Notes: generated by a model not told the origin, from the letters alone. A stretch of 64,000 nt of DNA from G963422705 sp963422705 (GCA_963422705.1 OY730443.1:1860001-1924000), one strand, 5' to 3'; positions 34,931-43,733 are shown, numbered from the stretch's first letter. Made by a program: numbers and translations.

Positions 34931-35000
34931 ATTTTTGGTATCGTATTTCGGTTATGTAAACTTTTTGCTGGTATGTAGATGCATGTTGCGGCCATTTTGT

Positions 35001-35825
35001 TCATACCCACCCTAACATATTAAAGAGAATGTGGTTTAAAACAAAATCCAATACTAAGATGGCTATTAAGGAAATAACGGCGGAGCCGGTTGTTGCTATG
35101 CCAACGCCCTCTGCTCCCCCTGCGGTTGGTATACTAAATCCCTTATAGCAACCAACTGCTGCAATCGCCATCCCGAATGAGGTTGCCTTGATTAAGCTAA
35201 CGAGTATACCTGCTACAAATAGATTCCGCTGCACTTCCAACAAGAAAAAAGCCTGGTTTACATGAAATAAAGTGACGACAGAAATAAGCCCTCCGGCAAT
35301 CCCGGCATAGGTTGAGAATATAGTAAGCGTCGGAAGCATGATAGCACAAGCGAGGAACCGCGGTACGACTAAATATTTGATAGGGTTTGTTCCCATCACT
35401 TCAAGCGCGTCAATTTGCTCTGTAACTTTCATTGTCGAGAGCTCAGCAGTAATTGAGGCCCCGATTCGTCCGGCGAGTACAAAAGCGGTAATCATTGGCC
35501 CAAGTTCCTTTACCACAGATACACAGACAAAGCGAGCAACAGAACCTTCTACGGCGTATGGCTTTAACTGAATGTACCCCTGTATTCCTAATACCATACC
35601 TGTGAAAAATCCGGAAATGAGAACAACGGATAAGGAGTTAAAACCGATGAGTAGTAATTGCTTAATCAGCAAATCGAATTGAAAAGGCGGCCGGAAAATC
35701 TGAACAAGCGTTTGGGAAAATAAGTTAAAAGCATCTCCTATTTCGGAGAGTGCATCTCGCAATCGAATTTTGAGTGTAACCCCAATTCCTCCTGAAAAAT
35801 CGCTTATAGCGGGTTGCTGATTCAT
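35001..35825 (-). CDS. mlaE: MlaE-type ABC permease
   Basis: A 274-residue inner-membrane permease with about five or six helices. Family features are VVLISGFFTGMVLGIQGYIQL, VVKELGPMITAFVLAGRIGASITAEL (shown in part) near residue 100, and TEQIDALEVMGTNPIKYLVVPRFLAC, the conserved DALEVMG loop that contacts the ATPase. It is the first gene of mlaE-mlaF-mlaD. The separate solute carrier MlaC and the outer-membrane MlaA are not in the window. Confidence 0.93.
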   Translation of the reverse strand: MNQQPAISDFSGGIGVTLKIRLRDALSEIGDAFNLFSQTLVQIFRPPFQFDLLIKQLLLIGFNSLSVVLISGFFTGMVLGIQGYIQLKPYAVEGSVARFVCVSVVKELGPMITAFVLAGRIGASITAELSTMKVTEQIDALEVMGTNPIKYLVVPRFLACAIMLPTLTIFSTYAGIAGGLISVVTLFHVNQAFFLLEVQRNLFVAGILVSLIKATSFGMAIAAVGCYKGFSIPTAGGAEGVGIATTGSAVISLIAILVLDFVLNHILFNMLGWV

Positions 35826-35953
35826 ATTTTTCTATGTGCTAGCGATAACGATGGCTTGGCGTGAATTTTTCCATCAGAAATGCTTATTTCTAGCAAGGAT
35901 GTGGCTTGAGTGCAGCTAATGTTCCTCTAGGGATTGTTTTAATCGACTCACAT

Positions 35954-37291
35954 CTAATAACTTGCATTTTCAAATCGCATCTGATTTTTTTGAAAATAGA
36001 GGACTATGGTTCCTGTGGGGCCGTTTCGTTGCTTTTTAATCAGAAGATTAGCTTCAACCTTGTTGTCATTGTTTTCATCATCTTGGTAATAGTCCTCGCG
36101 ATAGAGAAAAGCGACAAGGTCTGCGTCTTGTTCAATAGCCCCGGATTCGCGTAAATCAGAGAGTTGGGGCTGTTTATCGGGACGACGTTCCACTTCCCTA
36201 CTGAGCTGTGAGCATGCGATAATAGGAACGTTTAATTCCCAGGCAAGCACTTTGAGGGAGCGGGAGATTTCTGAAATCTCCTGTTCTCGTGCGTTATATT
36301 TGCCTGTTCCTCTGAGAAGTTGTAAGTAATCAACAATAATTAAAGCAAGATTCTCGTGTTCACCTTTCAATCGGCGTCCTTCGGCCCGTAACGCCTGAAC
36401 GGTTAGACCACGGTTGTCATTAATCAAAATAGGTGCTTCTGCTAATCGGCTAGCGGCTTCTGTGAGTGGCCCCCAACGCTCTTCACTAAAATTGCCGGTA
36501 CGGAGCCTACCGAAATCTATCTTTGATTGGGCTGAGAGCATTCGCATCACAACATCCTGTGCTGGCATTTCAAGGCTAAAGATAGCAATAGGGAGTTCCT
36601 GTTCCAAGGCAATGTTCTCTGCGATATTCAGCACCAATGTTGTTTTTCCCATACTCGGGCGTGCGGCAATAATGATAAAGTTGCCCGGCTGTAACCCGGA
36701 TGTCATGATATCGAAATCCGTAAATCCGGTTGGGATGCCGAGGAACCTATCCTTTTTATGATACAGTTTTTCGATTACATCAATGCTCTGTGTCAGCAAC
36801 GGTCGGATTGCTGCGAACCCGCGTTGTGCTTCAGTTTGTCCTAACTCAAAAACTGCCTCTTGCGATTGGTTGAGTACTTCGGCAAGTTCTACGTCCTCAT
36901 TTTGTGCGAGTTCTTGAATCTGCGTACTTGCGCGCATTAATCGTCGTCGAGTTGATTTTTCGTGCAGAATTTCGGCGTGGAATTCCGTATTTTCGGTTTC
37001 GACAATAGGAGCTTGTAGTTCATAGAGATAGTCGGTACCGCCAACGCGATTGAGTATAGCTGTGCGGCTGAGTTCATTTGCCACCAACAGCGGTTCTGCT
37101 TTGTTAACGCGTTCATAGACTGCAAGAATCGCTGTGTAGATTAATTGATGGTTTCTAAGATAAAAGGCATCATGTGTGTGTCCAAGCAATGCTACAACCC
37201 TCGGAATGACTGACGTTTCTGTCATCATAGCGCCCAACACTGCTTTTTCCGTTTCCGTGTCTGCCAGAGGTTGAATCGGTTCAGTCTGCAT
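35954..37291 (-). CDS. dnaB: replicative DNA helicase DnaB
   Basis: The replication fork helicase. The 445-residue protein has the N-terminal helical collar (DTETEKAVLGAMM), the linker, and a RecA-like core with Walker A IAARPSMGKTTLVLNIA near residue 205, FSLEMPAQDVVMRMLSAQS, Walker B region LIIVDYLQLLRG, and the DLRESGAIEQDADLVAFLYR signature near residue 375. The C-terminus VEANLLIKKQRNGPTGTIVL is standard. The last gene of the rpsF-ssb-rpsR-rplI-dnaB cluster. Confidence 0.96.
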   Translation of the reverse strand: MQTEPIQPLADTETEKAVLGAMMTETSVIPRVVALLGHTHDAFYLRNHQLIYTAILAVYERVNKAEPLLVANELSRTAILNRVGGTDYLYELQAPIVETENTEFHAEILHEKSTRRRLMRASTQIQELAQNEDVELAEVLNQSQEAVFELGQTEAQRGFAAIRPLLTQSIDVIEKLYHKKDRFLGIPTGFTDFDIMTSGLQPGNFIIIAARPSMGKTTLVLNIAENIALEQELPIAIFSLEMPAQDVVMRMLSAQSKIDFGRLRTGNFSEERWGPLTEAASRLAEAPILINDNRGLTVQALRAEGRRLKGEHENLALIIVDYLQLLRGTGKYNAREQEISEISRSLKVLAWELNVPIIACSQLSREVERRPDKQPQLSDLRESGAIEQDADLVAFLYREDYYQDDENNDNKVEANLLIKKQRNGPTGTIVLYFQKNQMRFENASY

Positions 37292-37386
37292 ATGCCCCCT
37301 GATATGTTGGAACGGAGATTGGAAAGGCCGTGCTCCGAGTTTTTAAGGGCGGCTAACCTCTGTAAAATAATATCCGCCCCCGAATG

Positions 37387-37839
37387 TTATTCTTCAGCTT
37401 CGCGTTCGACGACGATTCGCAGTTCAACGATGACATCTGTGTGTAACTTTACCGGCACCATGAAAACGCCAAGTTCACGAATTGGTTCTGTCATTTCAAT
37501 GGTTCGTCGTTCAAGCTCAAAGCCTTCAGTGCGTAGGAACTCTACAATATCCATAGATGTAACAGAACCGAAAAGCCTATCGTTTTCACCGGCACGTCTG
37601 CGTAAATTACAAGTGACACCGGCGATGTGCCCTGCGATTTCGCGAGCATGTTCGCGTTCCTTGGATTGATGCCGTTCTATTATCCGTTTTTCGTGTTCAA
37701 AGTGTCGGCGGCTCCGTTCAGTTGCATGTACGGCTAACTGCATTGGCAGGAGGTAGTTTCGGGCGTATCCGTCTGCTACCTTCAGTACATCGCCCGGCCC
37801 CCCGAGCCCTTCAACGCTTTTTTTTAAAATGATTTCCAT
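37387..37839 (-). CDS. rplI: 50S ribosomal protein L9
   Basis: A 150-residue protein with the N-terminal 23S rRNA-binding domain (MEIILKKSVEGLGGPGDVLK, VADGYARNYLLPMQLAV), a central basic helix (RRHFEHEKRIIERHQSKERE) and the C-terminal domain (NDRLFGSVTSMDIVEFLRTE). AGGAAG precedes the ATG. It lies in the usual place between rpsR and dnaB. Confidence 0.96.
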   Translation of the reverse strand: MEIILKKSVEGLGGPGDVLKVADGYARNYLLPMQLAVHATERSRRHFEHEKRIIERHQSKEREHAREIAGHIAGVTCNLRRRAGENDRLFGSVTSMDIVEFLRTEGFELERRTIEMTEPIRELGVFMVPVKLHTDVIVELRIVVEREAEE

Positions 37840-37915
37840 AATTAGCTTCCTAAATACCTGCGTTTTTTCATGGCAATTTTCGCTACCTGCGCGTTCAGTC
37901 CTAGCGATTTAAAGA

Positions 37916-38116
37916 TTATCGCGTAAAAGGTAAGAGTGCCATGTTCCGTGCCCGTTTGACTGCACGTTTCACCATCCGTTGTTGTTTCGCCGATAACCCT
38001 GTGACACGGCGACTGACAATTTTTCCACGCTCGTTAATAAACTTTCTCAACATATCGACATCTTTATAATCCACGGATTCAAATTTGCCAAAGCGTTGTC
38101 TCCGGCGGAATGCCAT
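37916..38116 (-). CDS. rpsR: 30S ribosomal protein S18
   Basis: A 66-residue protein with the S18 core VDYKDVDMLRKFINERGKIV and RRVTGLSAKQQRMVKRAVKR. AAGGAG spaced 8 bases before ATG 38116 fixes the start; a longer frame to 38158 has no support. No zinc-binding cysteines are present at the N-terminus, so this is the zinc-independent form. Confidence 0.96.
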   Translation of the reverse strand: MAFRRRQRFGKFESVDYKDVDMLRKFINERGKIVSRRVTGLSAKQQRMVKRAVKRARNMALLPFTR

Positions 38117-38229
38117 AGAAATTTCTCCTTTCTTGTTAGTAGAAAACAACATGGCCATTTGAAATACGGGTACCTAGATACCCATCCTCAATAGAGAGAT
38201 TTCGGCCATTTCCTTTCAATTCAATATAT

Positions 38230-38255
38230 AAGGGCGGGCTGTGATGTCCGCCCTT
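38230..38255. terminator. GC-rich hairpin between ssb and rpsR
   Basis: AAGGGCGG (38230-38237) pairs with CCGCCCTT (38248-38255) across a 10-base loop. On the minus strand it follows the ssb stop by about 40 bases and is followed by an AT-rich stretch (ATATATTG), so it could partly terminate or attenuate transcription into rpsR-rplI-dnaB. Confidence 0.5.
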
Positions 38256-38293
38256 TCAGTGGTTGGAAGAACGTTTGTACTTACGGTGAGGTT

Positions 38294-38755
38294 TTAAAAC
38301 GGGATGTCATCCTCTGTTGTTGAAGGACCGGCTTCTCCCATCGATGGTGAAGGTTCTGACATTGTGGGTGCAGCTGCCGGACGGGCTTCAGCATACCCAC
38401 CGTCGGTTCCATCACCATCCTGGCGCCCGCCGATGAACTGGATACGAAAAGCGCGAACCGAAAGCCGACTTCGCTTACTCCCATCTTCTGTTTCCCAAGA
38501 GTCAAACTTGAGAGAACCTTCAATGAAAACGGGCCTTCCTTTCGTCAAATATTCGTTCGCGATTTCGGCTTGTCTACCCCACGTCTCTACTTCAACGAAG
38601 CACGCACTTTCCTTCTGTTCCCCGGTTTTCCTGTCAGTGTAACGCTCATTCATAGCGAGTCCAAAATTCGTAACAGCACTCCCATTCGGAAGAAATTTCA
38701 TCTCCGGGTCACGGGTGAGATTTCCGATTAGAATAACCTTGTTGTAGCTTGCCAT
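38294..38755 (-). CDS. ssb: single-stranded DNA-binding protein
   Basis: A 153-residue SSB. The OB fold starts MASYNKVILIGNLTRDPEMK and includes FVEVETWGRQAEIANEYLTKG and FIEGSLKFDSWETEDG. A Gly/Pro/Ala-rich linker leads to the acidic tip DDIPF, the docking site for partner proteins such as DnaB-associated and repair factors. AAAGGAG precedes ATG 38755. It sits between rpsF and rpsR as in many bacteria. Confidence 0.96.
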   Translation of the reverse strand: MASYNKVILIGNLTRDPEMKFLPNGSAVTNFGLAMNERYTDRKTGEQKESACFVEVETWGRQAEIANEYLTKGRPVFIEGSLKFDSWETEDGSKRSRLSVRAFRIQFIGGRQDGDGTDGGYAEARPAAAPTMSEPSPSMGEAGPSTTEDDIPF

Positions 38756-38968
38756 GATTGCTCCTTTTTTATCGGGAAGCGATAAGACTCATGTGACGTG
38801 CAAGTTCCTTGATGTATCTCGTGAGAGACTTCTTGGCCATTTCCAATCATTAAATTCGGAACTTAACGCGACAGCACATAATCTAGTCGCTATAAAGTCC
38901 TGCGCGTGGCAGGTGAAAATTAAATTTTACGTGCTGATTATTTACTCGATCGGCTCCGTGTAGTTTTT

Positions 38969-39319
38969 TCAGTTATCATCGTTTTCAGCGCTTTCGGATT
39001 CAGATTCATTCGCAGCTGCTTTTAACTGCTTGACATCGCCTTCATAGAGGACAATCATATGGCGCATAATCTGTTCAATGACGCGCAGCAATTGGTTTAA
39101 ATCTGTAATGAAACTTGGGGGACTTTCAAAGATGTAAAGCACATAATAACCTTCAGTGCGTTTCTGAATTGGATAAGCGAGCCGTTTTTTTCCCCATGAA
39201 TCGGTTTTCAAAAGCGTTCCGCCATTTTCGATAATGGCTTGGACATTTTCGATTAAGGTTTTCGCCTCGCTCTCATCGTCCTCGGGGGTGATGATAAGCA
39301 AGAGTTCGTAGGTTTTCAA
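38969..39319 (-). CDS. rpsF: 30S ribosomal protein S6
   Basis: A 116-residue protein beginning KTYELLLIITPEDDES, with GGTLLKTDSWGKKRLAYPIQ and EGYYVLYIFESPPSFITDLN typical for S6, and an acidic Glu/Ser-rich tail (ESESESAENDDN). The start is TTG 39319, supported by GAGAGG about 9 bases upstream and by alignment with the family N-terminus; another in-frame TTG at 39358 would add 13 unlikely residues. The strong promoter at 39444-39472 starts the operon. Confidence 0.94.
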   Translation of the reverse strand: MKTYELLLIITPEDDESEAKTLIENVQAIIENGGTLLKTDSWGKKRLAYPIQKRTEGYYVLYIFESPPSFITDLNQLLRVIEQIMRHMIVLYEGDVKQLKAAANESESESAENDDN

Positions 39320-39443
39320 AATTAAATGCCTCTCTTCGGACTGACGGCTCCACTGCAAGTAGAAGACTTCGACAGGGAGCAGAGATTAAGTGATGTTCTT
39401 GAACTGTTGTGCAACGTCTAATAAATCGTTTTTCTATAATACA

Positions 39444-39472
39444 ATTATATCATATTTCAATTCAGATATCAA
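39444..39472 (-). promoter_or_regulatory. promoter of the rpsF-ssb-rpsR-rplI-dnaB operon
   Basis: On the minus strand TTGATA (39467-39472), a 17-base spacer and a perfect TATAAT (39444-39449). It lies about 125 bases before the rpsF start and back-to-back with a promoter for the divergent gene at 39594. Confidence 0.7.
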
Positions 39473-39508
39473 CCTAAAAAGATCTTTCTTTATCTCATGT
39501 AGAAAACC

Positions 39509-39538
39509 TTGACAATGTATTTCATTTTGTTATATACT
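39509..39538 (+). promoter_or_regulatory. promoter of the unknown repeat-protein gene
   Basis: TTGACA (39509-39514), an 18-base spacer and TATACT (39533-39538), 56 bases upstream of the ATG at 39594. It is divergent from the ribosomal operon promoter. Confidence 0.68.
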
Positions 39539-39593
39539 AAAAATATTATAGATTTGAACAAAATTTAGTATAAGCGCAATAGAAGATACTCCA

Positions 39594-41408
39594 ATGGCAA
39601 AGAAAAAGGGACGTAGGAGCGCGAATGTTGCCCGAAAACGTGAAAAGCGCAATCGCGACCGGAAATCCAGGCAAAAGCAAATTGCAATAGAAAAACAACG
39701 TAGACTCCCTAGAGAGAGGTTAGAGGAAGAGCGGTTCCGCAATTTCATGTCACAAAGCCGTGAACTGCTCGACGAACCTGAATTCGAAAGTGTACATTTC
39801 GATTTTGAATTGATGTACACATGCGTGACAGCTCTTCTCGACGACTATGAGATGTTGAATGAGAGTACGCCTTTAACCGAACGGGATGCCTTACTTGAAT
39901 TGAGAAAGAGAAGTGACGCGATAGAGCCCCTTACACAGTCGATGCCCGAACGCGTTGAACACATACAAGAGAGGGAACAAGCCGAACGTGCATGGGAGCA
40001 TTTCCGAACTGAAATTCTTCCAAACCTTGTAACCCCTGAATTCATGCAGGAATTAATTCAAGTACTCAAGACTTGTGAGAACCGGTTGAATCTCGCCGGT
40101 AACCGCGAGATGGCGGAAGTCGCCCATGCCACGCGCTCAATTTTTGAATACGTCCCAGAAAAAATATTAGTCTTTCACCCACTCATCCAGTCTATTGGCA
40201 TCCAAACACTGCGACGGCTCGTTACAAAAGAAAATATCATCATGGACAAGAGCGAGGATGTCAAAAGCATCATTTCAAATGTTTTGGAATATGAAGACGT
40301 GATTGACATGACAGAAGAAATGACGAGTGGATTCACGAGCCTACCGGAAATTGCTGGCTCTGTAACTAAACTCAAAACAGATGAAGATTCTCCCTATTTG
40401 CAAATTGCAGAAAATCAACTGGAGCATACTGAGGTTCAAGAAAAGAAAGATGTGCACGTACCCGCGGCTCTTTCCCCCCAGCCAGAATTTGAAATGCTTT
40501 CCCGAATTAGAATCGCTAAAACTGTAGACTCAAGCAAGCCTGCTGAACTGAAGGGGAAAGGCGGTGTGCAACCGAGAACGAAGGATGAGGTTTTGGATAT
40601 TCTGGCTCGGATAACGCCTGAAGACAAGCAAGCACAGAAGCTGGTGCGGGCAAGCGTTTTAGCGAAATGGAGGGAGAAGGGAGGGCGTCAGTTAACGGAT
40701 GTAATATCTGAGCAGCAGGAGTTCTATGAATTCTATGTCGATGAGGTTGTCAACTTAGAGATAGCGAATTTAGAGATGGAAACGAAGTTAGAAGGGAAAG
40801 CGAATTTAAACGCAGCTGAAACCAAACTCCTTGAGGTGTTAAAGGCTGAAAATAGGACACATGAACAGCAGGAGTTCTATGAATTCTATGTCGATGAGGT
40901 TGTCAATTTAGAGATAGCGGATTTAGAGACGGGAGCGAAGTTAAGCGCAACTGATATCGAATTCCTTAAGGCATTGAAGGCGGTTCATGCACAACCACCG
41001 GCAATCCAAACACCGACACTTGATGAAAAACCACGGTTACCAGACACATCGGCATCTCCTCTTGCTTCTATGAGTGGTACAGCGCTGCCGGGTACAGATG
41101 TCATATCAGAGGATGACTCATCTGACGTCTTTTCTCCAGATTCGCTTTCTGCACGTGCACTGTATAAAAATTTTCAAGGCGTGGCAATTAGGGAAATTTT
41201 CGAAACGAATTCAGCCTTTATGTTAAATGAAGAAACAGAAACCCAAATTGGATTTGTCCACGTTAATTGTATTTACTACATAACGGTTACCGATGATAGG
41301 CTCCTTTTGCAAGCACGTTCCGAATCAGAGCTTACAATTGCAATGAATGAGGTTGAATCACAGTGTGAGTCTGCTGTCCTGTATCTCGCCAAAAGCATTA
41401 ACACTTGA
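39594..41408 (+). CDS. unknown 604-residue protein with tandem internal repeat
   Basis: I do not recognise this protein. The first 45 residues are extremely basic (KKKGRRSANVARKREKRNRD and on), like a nucleic-acid-binding tail. Residues about 50-230 are mostly helical and acidic (FMSQSRELLDEPEFESVHFD). After a variable linker comes a repeat beginning EQQEFYEFYVDEVVNLEIA at about residue 373 and again at about 424. The last 80 residues look like a small alpha/beta domain (GVAIREIFETNSAFMLNEET, IYYITVTDDRLLLQARSES). There is no signal peptide or membrane segment. It has its own promoter, divergent from the rpsF operon, and ends 71 bases before a small basic ORF. A cytoplasmic, nucleic-acid- or ribosome-associated role is a guess from charge and position. 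Confidence 0.75.
   Translation: MAKKKGRRSANVARKREKRNRDRKSRQKQIAIEKQRRLPRERLEEERFRNFMSQSRELLDEPEFESVHFDFELMYTCVTALLDDYEMLNESTPLTERDALLELRKRSDAIEPLTQSMPERVEHIQEREQAERAWEHFRTEILPNLVTPEFMQELIQVLKTCENRLNLAGNREMAEVAHATRSIFEYVPEKILVFHPLIQSIGIQTLRRLVTKENIIMDKSEDVKSIISNVLEYEDVIDMTEEMTSGFTSLPEIAGSVTKLKTDEDSPYLQIAENQLEHTEVQEKKDVHVPAALSPQPEFEMLSRIRIAKTVDSSKPAELKGKGGVQPRTKDEVLDILARITPEDKQAQKLVRASVLAKWREKGGRQLTDVISEQQEFYEFYVDEVVNLEIANLEMETKLEGKANLNAAETKLLEVLKAENRTHEQQEFYEFYVDEVVNLEIADLETGAKLSATDIEFLKALKAVHAQPPAIQTPTLDEKPRLPDTSASPLASMSGTALPGTDVISEDDSSDVFSPDSLSARALYKNFQGVAIREIFETNSAFMLNEETETQIGFVHVNCIYYITVTDDRLLLQARSESELTIAMNEVESQCESAVLYLAKSINT
40710..40998 (+). repeat. tandem intragenic duplication, period 153 bases
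   Basis: The stretch starting at 40710 recurs at 40863, an exact multiple of three. The first 66 bases of the two units differ at only a few positions, and the rest has diverged with a short in-frame loss in the second unit. The high DNA identity at the front argues for a recent duplication or for conversion between units. Confidence 0.85.
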
Positions 41409-41479
41409 CTGTCAGGGCAGCCTCATCTTAGAAAAAAATACATTCTTCGGCCCAGGATACCAGGAAAGGAGGAAATTCT

Positions 41480-41593
41480 ATGCCCCGCAGTAAAAGCGGC
41501 CAAGTCCGTCGCCGGACTCAAATCCGCCAACGTCAGAAACGGCGGCTAAAAAAGAAGAAAGCGGCCCTAAAAGCGTTGTTGCAAAGTCGCTAG
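41480..41593 (+). CDS. small very basic protein, 37 residues
   Basis: ATG 41480 is preceded by AAAGGAGG (41465-41472) at the ideal 7-base spacing, one of the best ribosome binding sites in the window. The product starts MPRSKSGQVRRRTQIRQRQK and ends KKKKAALKALLQSR: about half of its residues are Lys or Arg, with no acidic residue. Composition resembles small ribosomal or nucleoid-associated peptides, but I recognise no family. The stop codon lies inside a 14-base palindrome AGTCGCTAGCGACT (41585-41598). It follows the unknown repeat protein by 71 bases and may share its transcript. Confidence 0.65.
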   Translation: MPRSKSGQVRRRTQIRQRQKRRLKKKKAALKALLQSR

Positions 41594-41647
41594 CGACTCA
41601 GTGCCATATCGTTTTGACATATAAATCTAGCAGTCGGTATGTTGGAA

Positions 41648-42421
41648 CTACTTGACATTTCTCTTTTCGAAATGCACAAACGCCGTCGGTTCTAATCTAA
41701 CAGACTCCCTCCTGTCTTCATGAGTGTAGCCGAGTCTGAGTAGTGTCATCACTTCATGTGATGTAGGAATGTTGAAAAACTGACGGATTTGATTACGGTG
41801 TTCTGCATTTTCTAAAGGCGCGCTGATGAACTGTACGCCAATCCCGAGGGCAGTCGCGGAGAGCAGCAGATTCTGAATGAGCATCCCGATGCTGAGCCAC
41901 ATCCAGCGTTTTGCTCCTTCACCCGGTGGCTGCCGGTTGCAATTCATCGTAACGAGCATGAGCAGAGGTGCAGCGCGAACGTGTTCCGCAATTTCTTTCC
42001 CAGGCACTTTTCCTGCCCCTAAATGCCCTAAAACTGTCAGGGATTTTGCATTTTTCAGCAGCAATCTCAATTTCTCAGGGGAATTTTGAAGGAGCTTCGG
42101 CAGTGTGACGTGTTCGCTCAAGAGGATGCCATCCTGATGTTCTCGCCATTCGGCTTCAGTGAGACGTATCCACCGGCTGTTAGCATCTAAAAATTCGGCA
42201 TCCTTGAATTGTGCGACGATGGTATTTTCAGTAAGAGTGGCGAGGTGCTCTTTTCCCGGATGTTCTTGAATGACGATGAGTTCCCACGGTTGAACATTAA
42301 AAGGTGAGGGCGCCCACCGTGTCGCTTCGATGAGTTTGCCGAGGTGATTTTCATCAATAGCGCGATTCTGAAATTCGCCCCGGTGGCTCCGGCGGTGTGT
42401 AATTGCATCAAAAACGTTCAT
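41648..42421 (-). CDS. nitroreductase family protein
   Basis: A 257-residue FMN-dependent oxidoreductase-type protein. The N-terminus FDAITHRRSHRGEFQNRAID with the RRS phosphate-binding motif, the ATRWAPSPFNVQPWELIVIQ segment near residue 33, and the late LRLGYTHEDRRES match the family. The middle is longer than usual (residues 75-135). Natural substrate unknown. It overlaps the PfkB kinase gene by 4 bases (ATGA), so both are coupled. Confidence 0.88.
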   Translation of the reverse strand: MNVFDAITHRRSHRGEFQNRAIDENHLGKLIEATRWAPSPFNVQPWELIVIQEHPGKEHLATLTENTIVAQFKDAEFLDANSRWIRLTEAEWREHQDGILLSEHVTLPKLLQNSPEKLRLLLKNAKSLTVLGHLGAGKVPGKEIAEHVRAAPLLMLVTMNCNRQPPGEGAKRWMWLSIGMLIQNLLLSATALGIGVQFISAPLENAEHRNQIRQFFNIPTSHEVMTLLRLGYTHEDRRESVRLEPTAFVHFEKRNVK

Positions 42422-43461
42422 AGACTCAGGTGGCTCCGATGACGTTGTAGGATTTCTTTAGGGGTTGCAGTGCCCGTAGTGCCAAGCTTGGTGACAGTAA
42501 TTGAGGCAACCAGATTTCCGACGTACGCAGCCTCAATTGCCGCTTCCGCTCCGAGGCTACAGAGCGTAGAAGCAATTGCTGCCGATACGCTGTCGCCTGC
42601 TCCCACGGTATCGGTATCACAATCAAGCGAAATGCCCGGAATATGCGTCAACCTGCCGTGGTGACAGACGAGAATTCCCCCTTCACCAAGTGTAACGTAT
42701 ACGGTTTTCTGCGTCTGTTGTGCCAGGGTTAGCGCGCAATCTGCTGCCATTTCCCTGGAAACCGTTTTTCCATCCCAATGCGGTTCAATGGCGCGTTTTG
42801 CCTCAAATTGGTTCGGTTTAATGATAATGTCTCGGTAGCACCCAATACGTGTACGAGAATCAGCGAGAAAAATCTTTTCTCTGTGTTTCCGGGCGAGGCA
42901 GCAGAGCTTGTCCCTAACTTTGTTGGTAATCACCCCTAAATTCTCATGCGGCATCTGCTCTCCGATAATGACGCCATCAACGCGAGATATGCATTCTTGA
43001 AGGGCATCTATTACCGCGGTTTCAACGGTGTCAGACATTGGAATTTGGTTTTCAATATCAAATCGAGAACCCTCGGTTTCCACATTTTCATAGCCGCGAT
43101 GAATCGGTTTCAGATAGGTAGGTGTAACCCACTCGGGGGCATGCACCATAAAATCTGTAATACACCTATTTTCTTCTAAGCAACTCATGAGTGTCCGGCC
43201 AAATCCATCTTCTCCGATAACACCTAATGTATAGAACTCGCCGACACTCAATGCATTCAGATTATTTGTGACGGTTCCAGCCGCACCGGGGCTATAACGT
43301 TGTGCTACAACAGGGTTGGTATGCCAAGGCGTTTCTAACGAGAGCCCAGAACGTGTTTTGTCGATGTACCAGTAAGCATCAAGGTAGAAATCCCCAATGA
43401 CGAGTAGCTTGAGTTCTTGAAATTTGTTCAGAACTGTTTTCAGGCGTGCTTCGGCTATCAA
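42418..43461 (-). CDS. PfkB family carbohydrate kinase
   Basis: A roughly 347-residue ribokinase-fold kinase. Visible are the N-terminal LLVIGDFYLDAYWYIDKTRS, AAGTVTNNLNALSV (the PfkB signature 1 region), KPNQFEAKRAI, and the ATP/catalytic motif DTVGAGDSVSAAIASTL near residue 290 with the catalytic Asp of GAGD. The DFYLDAYW opening resembles the RfaE/HldE heptose kinase branch, but the substrate is not secure. The start is TTG 43461, with GAGGA 5 bases upstream; TTG 43473 is an alternative. Confidence 0.85.
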   Translation of the reverse strand: MIAEARLKTVLNKFQELKLLVIGDFYLDAYWYIDKTRSGLSLETPWHTNPVVAQRYSPGAAGTVTNNLNALSVGEFYTLGVIGEDGFGRTLMSCLEENRCITDFMVHAPEWVTPTYLKPIHRGYENVETEGSRFDIENQIPMSDTVETAVIDALQECISRVDGVIIGEQMPHENLGVITNKVRDKLCCLARKHREKIFLADSRTRIGCYRDIIIKPNQFEAKRAIEPHWDGKTVSREMAADCALTLAQQTQKTVYVTLGEGGILVCHHGRLTHIPGISLDCDTDTVGAGDSVSAAIASTLCSLGAEAAIEAAYVGNLVASITVTKLGTTGTATPKEILQRHRSHLSL

Positions 43462-43629
43462 CGGTTTCCTCAATTCAGGTTTCAGGCTTCAGTTAGAGTT
43501 TATTATAGCATTTTTGCACTTTTTTGAAAGAAATAATAGAACTGGGTTATCTCTATTTTCTGAACCGGGCGCGAATGTTGTCTCACCGCGCGGTTCCATC
43601 AACTGATATTCCTGAAGCAAAGCTCTTTC

Positions 43630-43658
43630 TTGTAATATGCGCACAGATATGTTAAAAT
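43630..43658 (+). promoter_or_regulatory. probable promoter of the isopropylmalate-type dehydrogenase gene
   Basis: TTGTAA (43630-43635), a 17-base spacer and TAAAAT (43653-43658), about 75 bases before the ATG at 43734. The intergenic stretch 43474-43733 shows nothing else. Confidence 0.5.
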
Positions 43659-43733
43659 ATAACGAATCCTAAAATTCAAGCCTATTAAACATATGATACT
43701 ATAGGTAGATGAGACTCAGTATCGGAGGAACCT

